Source of the DNA: Maea johnstoni
Taxonomy: Eukaryota; Annelida; Polychaeta; Spionida; Magelonidae
Assembly (NCBI GenBank): GCA_963942565.1
Contig: OZ012685.1
Span: forward strand, 2,468,615 to 2,532,614
DNA length: 64,000 nt
Reading direction: 5' to 3'
The stretch's first letter is position 1. Each line of letters begins with the position of its first letter. The notes under the pieces were generated by a model. It ran no database searches. It worked only from the letters and a program-made list of their open reading frames with translations, and was not told where the DNA came from. Both the position numbers and the translations under genes were made by a program. Positions 1 through 12,736 of this stretch are shown one piece after another.

Positions 1-2258
1 TCAGCACTGTAATAAAGACTGATGGTACATCATAATAAAAGAGTCCCCTGCCCTATAACCGCCAGCTGCCCACGGGAGGGAGAGGCTGGGGATCGGAGAG
101 CTAACACGTGACGGGAATACGCATTGTCTTAACTCAAGGCATGTGAAAAAGTTGACAGCGATAATGATTAAGCGGTCGAGTGGATTTCTGACTCGTTCAT
201 GTGAGAATGTTGACAGTGATCATGGTTAAGCCGTAAAGAGCATTTTCACAGACTTTCAAAGTGATGTGTCTCATCTTTACAGGGGCCTGGAGTACCTCTC
301 CCGCTGGTTGTGATAGCTGACAGTAAAGTTGCTTGCCCCCAATATTAAATATTGGCTAATCCCCATTTGGTTCCAAATGGCTGATATCAAAATATATTCT
401 GTTCCATTCCGTTGACATCAAGGTAAACTGTAATGCACGTGAGTGATGTGAGATAGCGAGGTCAGGGGTTGGGAAAACGTCTGTAACTTGTCATGCCAAG
501 GTACCTGCATAGAGCAAGCAATTTCTATGTGTAAAACTAATAAGTGTTCTATATAACCTAACAATTATTTCAAGGATGTATTACAACTATCTAATATGTT
601 TTCTTCTTCTAAGTTATCACTCATGTTTATGTTAATCATGTGAATTATTCTGCGTGTAAAACTGTATGATTTGTGTAATGAACGGATGGCAGCGAATAAA
701 CATACAATACAATACATGATACTGGGAGTATGGTATTACCCATTAGGTAGGGTAGGTATGTCGAGCATTCATGCATTTGAAATTAATCGAAATTAGACCA
801 AATAAGTCCCCAGTGCGCTGCAAAATCTGGCTGCCAACAGATTAGAGCTTATGTATACGATTGGCTCGCCTTCGTGGCTGCCATGATATGGAGAGGATTC
901 TGGCCAATTGACCTTTTGTGCCATTACATCATCTTGGATATGAACTAGTGGTTGGATTTGTGTCTCGTTCTTGTAGGCTTGATATAAGACTATGTGTCTG
1001 TTATCTTTGGTTATTATGGGCTATGTTATTAATAATAAGGCACCTTCTTCCCATCGCATACCAGGTCATCGATAGCACCTTTGATATTGTGTTCGTCAAC
1101 CCCTCCATAAACGTTAACTTGCTTGTTTATATTGAAAAATTATCTATTATTCTCAAACAAAATATTGCTATAACCTCTTAGTGTCACCACGTGGTCATCG
1201 CTGTGCAAAATGATTTTGACAAGAATCTCTCGTACCTTTGACCTAAAGCAATAATGAACACTGTTTGGTCCTTGATAACTTCTGACGCATTTATTACTAG
1301 GAATGTTTGAAATTTCGTCTTAGAAGAAAGGGAACAATGGTGTTCATATGGAAGATAGTGAGTTTCATTCCTATTGGCCAGGTGTCATACGGATGGTGTT
1401 ATGCCCATGTGGTCTCTAACGGATAGTCAACGACTATGAGAAAGTTAGATCCCAGGGAGGTCTTGGTGTGTGTATGTGTGAAACACCCGAGGGTTTTCGA
1501 GGCGATATTACACACACACCACAATCTCCAAGGGGTGTATTTAGCTTGTACCACAGTTAAATGCCTTCCATCAATCAAATTCCAAGAAATGTTCCGTTAA
1601 GCACTCTTGGACAGTGCCTCTGGGTTAAACACGTTCGCGGTTTATGCAGCTTAGAGAACAAACGGTTCATAAGGTGTCTGACATATGCTATGCCGCATAC
1701 TTTTCGATGGTGGAAAGCAAGGAACTGTGGTAAAGTTACCTCCACTTATTCAAAGGTGATGTGGGTGATGGGTCCCATATCCCATTAATTTTCACAGCAG
1801 TCAAAATCTTTATGGCAAAAGCACAGTTAGGTGATATTTAAAAAATATATATTAATTAGAACATTACCAACACCATTCCTTAAATGTTGTGTAAAATCTT
1901 TCTTTTTACTCAAGTTATCGCCAAATGCATCTGTTGTACAGACGACACTTTCAAGAGGATGTCTTAAGAATTGAATACGTTTAAGGATAGAAACAATATT
2001 GTGCATCATATCCTTATGACAAGTTGGCCCCCAAAGGAACGGCCACAATGTTTACGGCTCATCCCCTTTTCCCCGAGTTGGGGTTGTGATTTCCTCTGCC
2101 TGACGTCGGAACACTACACTCTACTCGTAATGCATATCACGTTCCCTCCCAAAAGCTGGGCGACCATTACAATGTAATCTAAACGCTCGTTGTCGACTTG
2201 TACAAGACGCCGCAGATAGCAAAAGCAATATCTTAATTCTTTAAGCACAGTAGAGTAG

Positions 2259-2260
<2 letters not shown>

Positions 2261-2317
<57 letters not shown>
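2261..2317 (+). repeat. (CTG)19 microsatellite in copy A
   Basis: Nineteen uninterrupted CTG triplets. The reverse strand reads as polyglutamine in a short open frame, but the duplicate at 10599-10637 gives no extra support for coding. The copy-number difference shows the tract has changed length since the duplication. Confidence 0.95.
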
Positions 2318-2319
<2 letters not shown>

Positions 2320-3084
2320 TGGAGTGAGAGGAAGAGGGGAGATAAGGCATTGGGAGGAGCAGCGCCGCGCAGAAACCCATCACACTCGCTGCCTTGCTGC
2401 AATGTTAGATAAAGTCAATTTGTCTGCTCCGGGATGCCACTTTGCCGATAGCCCATAATAAGTGTCATTTTGTGAATATTTATCATAGAGAAACGGGATG
2501 AGAAATGGGATTCGGTGTGAGATATCAATTGAATTAGACATAGCTGATCACGTCTGTGTGTCGGCAATGCTTGCGTACCATCATAACGTGAAAGGAATGT
2601 ATGCATTGAAAAATCATGCAATGAATTGTTGTTGCACTGTATCCCCTGTATAGCAGGAGGGGCATGTAGGGGGTTGATTGGCTTAGTAATTACAGGTAAC
2701 CTCGCTTACCTCGTACAAATAGGGACGAAGCAAATGTGTCCTAGGTAACCCAATCCCAGTTACTAGTATATTATTTAGATCTAAGGATTAGAAATGGTTT
2801 TGTACCAGATATTTCATCCGAGCTACATGTACCTGAAGATCCGATGTAAGCGAAGTTACCTGTCAGGTATCCGTGTGTGAAAGAAAAAGCTTGTATAGCT
2901 CATTACAACGCTAGTAAACGTTATGCCTCTCTTTCTTTATGCCTCTCTTTATTGCCATCATTTCTTGCCATCGTAATCACAAATTGGCAGTAGTTGGAAT
3001 AAGGTTGGGAACATGATAGTGCCGACCTACTCTGAGGTAACTGGCAACTTCCACTCCGTCAAGAGGGGAGTACAGACCGGAGTA

Positions 3085-3905
3085 CCCTATGCAGTAGTGT
3101 GGCAAAGCGCAATACGCGAGATCACTCTACCATCGAGGCTGATCCGTCATCTCTTGGACGTGATGGTACGATGATGTACACAGGGTATCTGAGGGAAGTT
3201 TGGCAAACAAATTGCAATACCCTAGAGGCCTAGACCACCCTACCATTGAGGCTGCTGCGTCATCCCTCGGACGTGATGGTACGATGATGGAAAAAGAGCA
3301 TACGATGGAATTGTGGCAAAGGGCATACCCTAGACCACCCTACCATTGAGGCTGCCTCATCATCTCTCGGACGTGATGATACGCTAATGGAAAAAGAGCA
3401 TACGATGGCAATGTGGCAAAGGGCATACCCTAGACCACCCTAGCATAGGGTCTGCCTCATCATCTCTAGGACGTGATGATACGCTAATGGAAAAAGAGCA
3501 TACGATGGAATTGTGGAAAAGCGCAATACCCTAGACCACCCTACCATCGAGGCTGCTCCGTCATCCCTCGGACGTGTTGGTACGATGATGTAAACAGGGT
3601 ATCTGAGGGAAGTTTGGCAAACAAATTGCAATACCCTAGATCACCTAACCATTGAGGCTGCTCCGTCATACCTCGGACGTGATGGTACGATGATGAAAAA
3701 AGGGCATATGTTGGAAGTGTGTCGCAATACGTTAAAATAACTCTACCATCGAGGCTGCTCTGTTCTCTCTCGGACGTGATGGTACGGTGATGGAAAAAGG
3801 GCATCTGGTTGAAGTGTGGCAAAGCGCAATACGTTAAAACAACTGTACCATCGAGGCTGCTCTGTTCTCTCAGATGTGAAAATACGATGATCACAAAAGG
3901 GCATT
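3085..3905. repeat. Minisatellite, about 105-bp unit, about 8 copies (copy A)
   Basis: Tandem units carry the recurring core GGACGTGATGGTACGATGAT preceded by CCATYGAGGCTGCT and followed by GTGGCAAAGCGCAATAC. Cores fall near 3152, 3268, 3373, 3468, 3570, 3674, 3773 and 3872. The unit length is close to a multiple of three (about 35 codons), which explains the repetitive minus-strand open frames here. The last unit is the most diverged. Confidence 0.9.
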
Positions 3906-4636
3906 GATAAAGAGTGACGTGTCCCAGGATTCGAAGCGAAATTTGTAATCATGACAGTTAGACATTGTTAATCTGAATGGGGAATTCTCATCTGGTTGTT
4001 CCATTGAATGACGATGTCAAGTGATAGGTTCGGAAAGGCTCTTGACCCAAATTGTCTTGGCACGGCTTTACGGTATTGTATGATAAAGGGGACTAACTGA
4101 CAGTGGCGTTGAATGAGCAGTGTATACCTTGAGTGCCGTGACAATCTGGCATCCAAGAGGGCCTTAATGCACATAGGTAATAAAGGGAGACGCCTGGGAT
4201 TCTAATGCACTACCAACATCGCAATAAGTACTGTCAACATTTGGTTGTGTGACATGAAGAACTTACCGAGAGACAATGTTAAAGTTCGGAGTCTTTGTCA
4301 TCATCAGCAATTGGATTAAAAGCAATTTTAAGGAAAATCATTTCACCTTTTGGATGGGCATTTTGACACTTGAGTCCTTCGAAATGTAGATGTTTCTAAA
4401 ATATCTCGACAAAGATTTTCAAGGGCCACTCTAAATTTCGAGTAGATGCACGAACGTTCATACCTATTCCAAAAAAAATGTGGCGAATCACTGGAAGCTA
4501 CCCTTTTATATTGGCGTATGAGTATTGAGCAGGTAAGACTCGATCAGACTAGGATTGTTTTAGTATTTGCGTATGGGTGCGCGGCTTACTATAGTCTATT
4601 TTTGATATCACTTTAGTATATGAACTTACATCTCAG

Positions 4637-6363
4637 ACTCAAGAGCCTAAGTCGAATATTGGTCATGAGCAATATCCCAATATATGTGTCAGCTTTGTGA
4701 CAGTTTTATTCATACTTTGAGTATCTGATAGGGGAGGAAGGTCGTGTGAGCACTTCGGTGGATACAAGACTATAAACCGAATACCTTTTATCTTATAATC
4801 TATGTGTGTCTTGTTTTGATTGATCGATTGTCATTTATGGAGCCCAGACTTAATAAAATACATGAAATCTTGACACATTTATCAAAAGATCGCCGAGGGA
4901 TGTGCATCCTGATCCTGAATTTGAGAATTGTGAGACCTGTGTGACGAAGTTGCCCTTTGTGTGGTATCTAGTAGAGTTATCCTCAAATTGAATTGTGAGA
5001 NNNNNNNNNNNNNNNNNNNNNNNNNNNNNNNNNNNNNNNNNNNNNNNNNNNNNNNNNNNNNNNNNNNNNNNNNNNNNNNNNNNNNNNNNNNNNNNNNNNN
5101 NNNNNNNNNNNNNNNNNNNNNNNNNNNNNNNNNNNNNNNNNNNNNNNNNNNNNNNNNNNNNNNNNNNNNNNNNNNNNNNNNNNNNNNNNNNNNNNNNNNN
5201 GCTCAGTCTAAAATGGTCAAATTGAACCACAAGGTCCCCATATAGTTCACTGTGGTGTTTCCAAATGGATACTAGCTAAGTAATGGCCAATACCACAACC
5301 CTAGCTAAGTCTAGACAGTACTGTCCACAAAATAAACGAACATCACATGACCAGCTGCTTAGAGATCTTGACTAGCCACCCAAGACTTTAGAACGACTAA
5401 AAGAAATTAGCGGACAAAATATGTCTGTCTACGGTTGTGTTCAAATGTACTTGGACAGAGAACATATAGGCCACGGACAAATCCTTGGTCTGTGGCGGAG
5501 GGCATGAATAGGGCATTTGAGATGGTAACGGTACCAACACCTATTACCAGATAAACAACGCCATGAAGGTTAAAAGAAATAGATGAAAAGTTTCTCTGGT
5601 CAATTTGTTCACGAGAAACTTTGCAATCACAGACTTAAAGACAGTGCAGCGGTGTGTGCATGCAGTCCAGGCCCACAGAACTGTAATGTACAGATTGCCA
5701 TGTTACTGTGGTAAGGTTAACGCATACATACTTGCTGAAACGTCATACAGAGACATTCAACGGGAGCAAGTGTATTGTGATTTTTGCCTAGTAACTGAAG
5801 GTCGAACAGTCGCACAAATAAGAGAAAGATACCTGTTTCATAATGGTGTATGGGTTCTGTTATCAGTTCGTAGATGCTAATAATGAGAAGACATGAAGAG
5901 CACTCTCTCCTAGCGCGGAACTAATTAGCAAGAAAACAACCTCTACAAGTTCCGTCTTACTACTAAAATCTCGTAGACATTTTGTCAAGGGGAAGGTCTC
6001 TAACCAATCGAAAATGTTTGAAGGAGAAACGCAAACCAGATAGAACCGGGAAGACATTTCCTTCAGTAAACGAATAGTTTAAAGAGGTATTTTAGTGGCA
6101 GGAGCATCATAGACAGCTGTCCACAACGCCACACGATTATATAGCGACCAGGCCAACATGCTTATGGAAATCTAGCCGAGGTGTGAACCAGCGACCTCAA
6201 GCGTAGTAATGACAAGCCCACGACAGATTTATCTTTTCTTTTGAATATTTTTTCAAATGAAAGTTATGTTCATTATCTTCCTATAAGAATTAGAATATCC
6301 AGGAGATACGTTACAAGGGTGATTACCCTAAGAGTGATTCTGTTTATGCCACTGTAGAATATA
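4637..6363. other. Spacer between duplicated blocks, no gene seen
   Basis: Unique-looking DNA apart from the gap. A 91-codon frame at 5605-5880 has a few cysteines (CYC, CDFC) but no domain I recognise, and I do not call it a gene. No RNA gene or repeat stands out. Confidence 0.5.
5001..5200. other. Assembly gap (200 N)
   Basis: Exactly 200 unresolved bases, probably a scaffold gap of nominal size. Any reading frame that crosses it is an artefact. Confidence 0.99.
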
Positions 6364-7260
<897 letters not shown>

Positions 7261-8367
7261 AACCATATTCCTAGCGATGGACTCACACCAATACAGCCTG
7301 CGATGTTGTAGCTGATGTGAGTTGCAATTTATCGTAATACACGTGCTAAATCTAAAAGTGGTTAAAATTTATTGAGAGGTAGTTGCTGTACGTTCGAGTG
7401 AGTTATTATTCTGTGTAGGATATGTCTGAACCGGCTCATGAATGTAACAATTTCATTAACAGTGGACTCTTGCATGGCCAATTTAATCAAGCAAATATAC
7501 TTCCAAGGAAAATCGTGGCAACTGTTCTAAATACGATATCGTAACAGGACTGAATTATTCGCAAATGCTGAAAATTGAGTCATCAGTTATATTTTGCAGC
7601 CATATCAAGTTGCTGTATTTGTTTTGTAGCTTCGGAATACTTTGCAAACTTCCAAATGTGAACTCATTGGGACCAGGTCAAGGTTGTGTAGGTATTCACA
7701 TCTCAGAGGTCTCCTACCATGGGATGAGATATGATGTGCATGTAGGTGTTCACATGTGAAGGTTTCGCTGTGTTTGGTTTGATGGTTTCTATAATACAAG
7801 AAAGGCGGCATTCTAATTCAATTTTAGGGGAAGGTGCGTTTTTATTGAAACAGTTGGTTTTATTTCAAGGTATGTACTGACTTTTGGGTTTTAAAAACCA
7901 TGTACTATGACGGGTTTACACCGTTTCTTCTGAAATTGGTAACTCTATGAGTGATTTATAGGCCGTTTGTATTAGAGCGCCCACACACTGGTCTCATTGT
8001 CATTCGTTTATACGGATGCTTTATTTGATACCAAAGGACACCAAGAAGCTACAGTGATTACTTTCCCTCTATTGTGACGTTTGTAGATAAGCTAAAGCAC
8101 GATGTACTTAAACAGCTTCTCAGGACTTGGTGAAGTACCAACTTGGTGATGTAGAAATTACGATATTCGTCGTGGGAAATGAATCTAGTGCTATTCATTA
8201 TGGGAGTGACAAGGCCTATACATAAGATTATATATGCCTCGTAACGACAACCCTTTGCTAATGTGTGCTAGTACAAAGTGCATGAATTTGTTTGATGTGG
8301 AATTCGCTTGAATACACCCATGCATATAGAAGAAAGTAATTACCTTATATTGTCTCAAGGAAGCGTT
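7261..8367. other. Unassigned spacer DNA
   Basis: AT-rich sequence before duplication copy B. Only short open frames of fewer than 70 codons occur, and I see no repeat, RNA gene or element end. Confidence 0.5.
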
Positions 8368-10596
8368 TCAGCACTGTAATAAAGACTGATGGTACATCAT
8401 AATAAAAGAGTCCCCTGCCCTATAACCGCCAGCTGCCCACGGGAGAGGCTGGGGATCGGAGAGCTAACACGTGACGGGAATACGCATTGTCTTAACTCAA
8501 GGCATGTGAAAAAGTTGACAGCGATAATGATTAAGCGGTCGAGTGGATTTCTGACTCGTTCATGTGAGAAAGTTGACAGTGATCATGGTTTTGCCGTAAA
8601 GAGCATTTTTCCAGACTTTCAAATTGATGTGTCTCATCTTTACAGGGGCCTGGAGTACCTCTCCCGCTGGTTGTGATAGCTGATAGTAAAGTTGCTTGCC
8701 CCCAATATTAAATATTGGCTAATCCCCATTTGATTCCAAATGGCTGATATCAAAATATATTCTGTTCCATTCCGTTGACATCAAGGTAAACTGTAATGCA
8801 CGTGAGTGATGTGAGATAGCGAGGTCAGGGGTTGGGAAAACGTCTGTAACTTGTCATGCCAAGGTACCTGCATAGAGCAAGCAATTTATATGTGTAAAAC
8901 TAATAAGTGTTCTATATAACCTAACAATTAATCTAATATGTTTTCTTCTTCTAAGTTATCACTCATGTTTATGTTAATCATGTGAATTATTCTGCGTGTA
9001 AAACTATATGATTTGTGTAATGAACGGATTGCAGCGAATAAACATACAATACAATACATGGGAGGGTGGTATTACCCATTAGGTAGGGTATGTCTGTCGA
9101 GCATTCATGCATTTGAAATTAATCAAAATTATACCTAATAAGTCCCCAGGGCGCAAAGTCTGGCTGCTAACAGATTAGAGCTTATGTATACGATTGGCTC
9201 GCCTTCGTGGCTGCCATGATATGGAGAGGATTCTGGCCAATTGACCTTTTGTGCCATTACATCATCTTGGATATGAACTAGTGGTTGGACTTGTGTCTCG
9301 TTCTTGTAGGCTTGATATAAGACTATGCATCTGTTATCGTTGGTTATTATGGGCGCTATGTTATTAATAATAAGGCACCTTCTTCCCATCGCATACCAGG
9401 TCATCGATAGCACCTTTGCTATTGTGTTCGTCAACCCCTCCATAAACGTTAACTTGCTTGTTTATATTGAAAAATTATCTTTTTTTCTCAAACAAAATAT
9501 TGCTATAACCTCTTAGTGTCACCACGTGGTCATCGCTGTGCAAAATGATTTTGACAAGAATATCTCGTACCTTTGACCTAAAGCAATTATAAACAGTGTT
9601 TTGTCCTTGATAACTTCTGACACATTTATTACTAGGAATGTTTGAAATTTCGTCTGAGAAGAAAGGGAAGGATGGTGTTCATATGGAAGTTAGTGAGTTT
9701 CATTCCTATTGGCCAGGTGTCATACGGATGGTGTTATGCCCATGTGGTCTCTAACGGATAGTTAACGACTATGAGAAAGTTAGATCCCAGGGAGGTTTTG
9801 GTGTGTGTATGTGTGAAACACCCGAGGGTTTTCGAGGCGATATTACACACACACCACAATCTCCAAGGGGTGTATTAAGCTTGTACCACAGTTAAATGCC
9901 TTCCATCAATCACATTCGAAGAAATGTTCCGTTGAGCACTCTTGGACAATGCCTCTGGGTTAAACACGTTCGCGGTTTATGCAGCTTAGAGAACAAACGG
10001 TTCAGAAGGTGTCTGACATATGCTATGCCGCATACTTTTCGATGGTGGAAAGCAAGGAACTGTGGTAAAGTTACCTCCACTTATTCAAAGGTGATGTGGG
10101 TGATGGGTCCCATATCCCATTAATTTTCACAGCAGTCAAAATCTTTATGGCAAAAGCACAGTTAGGTGATATTTTTAAAATATATTAATCAGAACATTAC
10201 CAACAACATTCCTCCAAATATTGTGTAAAATCTTTCTTTTTACTCAATTTATCGCCAAATGCATCTTTTGTACAGACGACCCTTTCAAGAGGATGTCTTA
10301 AGAATTGAATACGTTTAAGGATAGGCTGAAACAATATTGTGCATCCTATCCTTATGCCAAGTTCGCCCCCAAAGGAACGGCCACAATGTTTACGGCTCAT
10401 CCCCTTTTCCCCGAGTTGGGGTTGTGATTTCCTCTGCCTGACGTCGGAACACTACACGCTACTCGAAATGCATATCACGTTCCCTCCCAAAAGCTGGGCG
10501 ACCATTACAATGTAATCTAAACGCTCGTTGTCGACTTGTACAAGACGCCGCAGATAGCAAAAGCAATATCTTAATTCTTTAAGCACAGTAGAGCAG

Positions 10597-10598
<2 letters not shown>

Positions 10599-10637
<39 letters not shown>
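10599..10637 (+). repeat. (CTG)13 microsatellite in copy B
   Basis: Thirteen CTG triplets at the position equivalent to the 19-copy tract in copy A. The flanks are nearly identical. Confidence 0.95.
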
Positions 10638-10639
<2 letters not shown>

Positions 10640-11404
10640 TGGAGTGAGAGGAGGAGAGGAGATAAGGCATGAGGAGGAGCGCCGCGCAGAAACCCATCAC
10701 ACTCGCTGCCTTGCTGCAATGTTAGATAAAGTCAATTTGTCTGCTCCGGGATGCCACTTTGCCGATAGCCCATAATAAGTGTCATTTTGTGAATATTTAT
10801 CATAGAGAAACGGGATGAGAAATGGGATTCGGTGTGAGATATCAATTGAATTAGACATAGCTGATCACGTCTGTGTGTCGGCAATGCTTGCATACCATCA
10901 GAACGTGATAGGAATGTATGCATTGAAAAGTCATGAACTGAATTGTTGTTGCACTGTATCCCCTGTATAGTATGAGTGGCATGTAGGGAGTTGATTGGCT
11001 AAGTAATTACAGGTAACCTCGCTTACCTCGTACAAATAGGGACGAAGCAAATGTGTCCTAGGTAACCCAATCCCAGTTACTAGTATGTTATTTAGATATA
11101 AGGAGTAGAAATGGTTTTGTACCAGATATTTCATCCGAGCTACATGTACCTGAAGATCCGATGTAAGCGAAGTTACCTGTCAGGTATCCGTGTGAGAAAG
11201 CTTTATGTGCTCAGCTCACTCAACGGTAGTAAACGTTATGCCTCTCTTTCTTTATGCCTCTCTTTATTGACATGATTTCTTGTCATAATCACAAATTGGC
11301 AGTAGTTGGATTAAGGTTGGGGACATGATAGTGCCGACCTACTCTGAAGTAGCTGGCAACTTCCACTCTTTCATCAAGAGGGGAGTACAGACCGTATCCT
11401 ATGC

Positions 11405-12002
11405 AGTAGTGTGGCAAAGAGCAATACGCTAGACCACCCTACCATTGAGGCTGCTGCGTCATCCCTCGGACGTGATGGTACGAGGATGTAAACAGGGTAT
11501 CTGGGGGAGGTTTGGCAAATAAATTGCAATACCCTAGACCACCCTACCATTGAGGCTGCTGCGTCATCCCTCGGACGTGATGGTACGATGATGGAAAAAG
11601 AGCATACGATAGAATTGCGGCAAAGGGCATACCCTAGACCACCCTACCATTGAGGCTGCCTCATCATCTCTCGGACGTGATGATACGCTAATAGAAAAAG
11701 AGCATACGATGGAATTGTGGCAAAGCGCAAAGACCACCCTACCATTGAGGCTGCTCCGTCATCCCTCGGACGTCATGGTATGATGATGTAAACAGGGCAT
11801 CTGTTGGAAGTGTGGCAAAGCGCAATACGTTAAAACAACTCTACCATCGAGGCTGCTCTGTTCTCTCTCGGACGTGATGGTACGATGATAAAAAAGGGCA
11901 TCTGTGAGAAGTATGGCAAAGCGCAATACGCTAGACCACCCTACCATCGAGGCTGCCCCGTCATCTCTCTGGCGTAAAAATACGATGATCACAAAAGGGC
12001 AT
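11405..12002. repeat. Minisatellite, about 105-bp unit, about 6 copies (copy B)
   Basis: Same unit as at 3085-3905 with two fewer copies. Cores lie near 11467, 11573, 11675, 11768, 11870 and 11970. The end units match the end units of copy A, so the change in number is internal. Confidence 0.9.
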
Positions 12003-12736
12003 TGATAAAGAGTGACGTGACCCAGGATTCGTAATTTGTAATCATGACAGTTAGACAATATTAATCTGAATGGGGAATTCTCATATGGTTGTTCCATTAA
12101 ATGACGAGGTCAAGTGATAGGTTGGGAAAGGGTCTTGACTCAAATTGTCTTGGCACGGCTTTACGGTATTGTATAATAAAGGGGACTAACTGGCAGTGGC
12201 GTTGGATGAGCAGTGTATACCTTGAGTGCCGTGACGACCTGACAGCCAAGAGGGCCTTAATGCACATAGGTAATAAAGGGAGACGCCTGGGATTCTAATG
12301 CACTACATGTACCAACATCACAATAAGTACTGTCACCATTTGGTTGTGTGACATAATGAACTATCCGAGAGACAATGTTAAAGTTCTGAGTCTTTGTAAT
12401 CATCAGCAATTGGATTAAAAGCAATTATAAGGAAAATTATTTCACCTTTTGGATGGGCATTTTGACACTTGAGTCCTTCGAAATGTAGATGTTTCTAAAA
12501 TATCTCGACAGAGATTTTCAAGGGCCACTCTAAATTTCGAGTAGATGCACGAACGTTCATACCTATTCCAAAATAAATGTGGCGAATCACTGGAAGCTAC
12601 CCTTTTCTATTGGCGTATGAGTATTGAGCAGGTAAGACTCGATCAGACTAGGATTGTTTTAGCATTTGCGTATGGGTGCGCGGCTTACTATAGTCTATTT
12701 TTGATATCACTTTAGTATATAAACTTAAATCTCAGA

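Larger units (their letters stand above)
1..4636. repeat. Segmental duplication, copy A (left edge cut by window)
   Basis: This block is repeated almost base for base at 8368-12736 in the same orientation, with scattered substitutions and short indels. The match starts at the first base of the window, so the true left edge may lie outside it. It ends at about 4636: both copies read ...ATCTCAGA and then diverge completely. No confident gene is visible inside. A 75-codon frame (1561-1788) is kept in the other copy, but its composition and lack of a recognisable domain do not argue for a protein. The block contains a (CTG)n tract, a minisatellite of about 105 bp and an AATAAA-containing AT-rich stretch near 697. 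The function of the block is unknown. Confidence 0.9.
8368..12736. repeat. Segmental duplication, copy B
   Basis: Second copy of the block at 1-4636, direct orientation, start-to-start offset of about 8.37 kb. It is about 270 bases shorter than copy A. Fewer minisatellite units (about 6 against 8), fewer CTG repeats (13 against 19) and small indels account for this. The 3.7-kb spacer between the copies does not recur after 12736, so this is a duplication with a unique or inserted spacer and not a simple tandem array. Confidence 0.9.

Noticed and set aside
1561-1788. 75-codon frame kept in both duplicated blocks
   Set aside because: Preservation is expected from the recent duplication. There is no domain, signal or neighbouring exon to support a protein.
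4850-5245. Open frames crossing 5001-5200
   Set aside because: The middle is an assembly gap of N, so the frame is not known.
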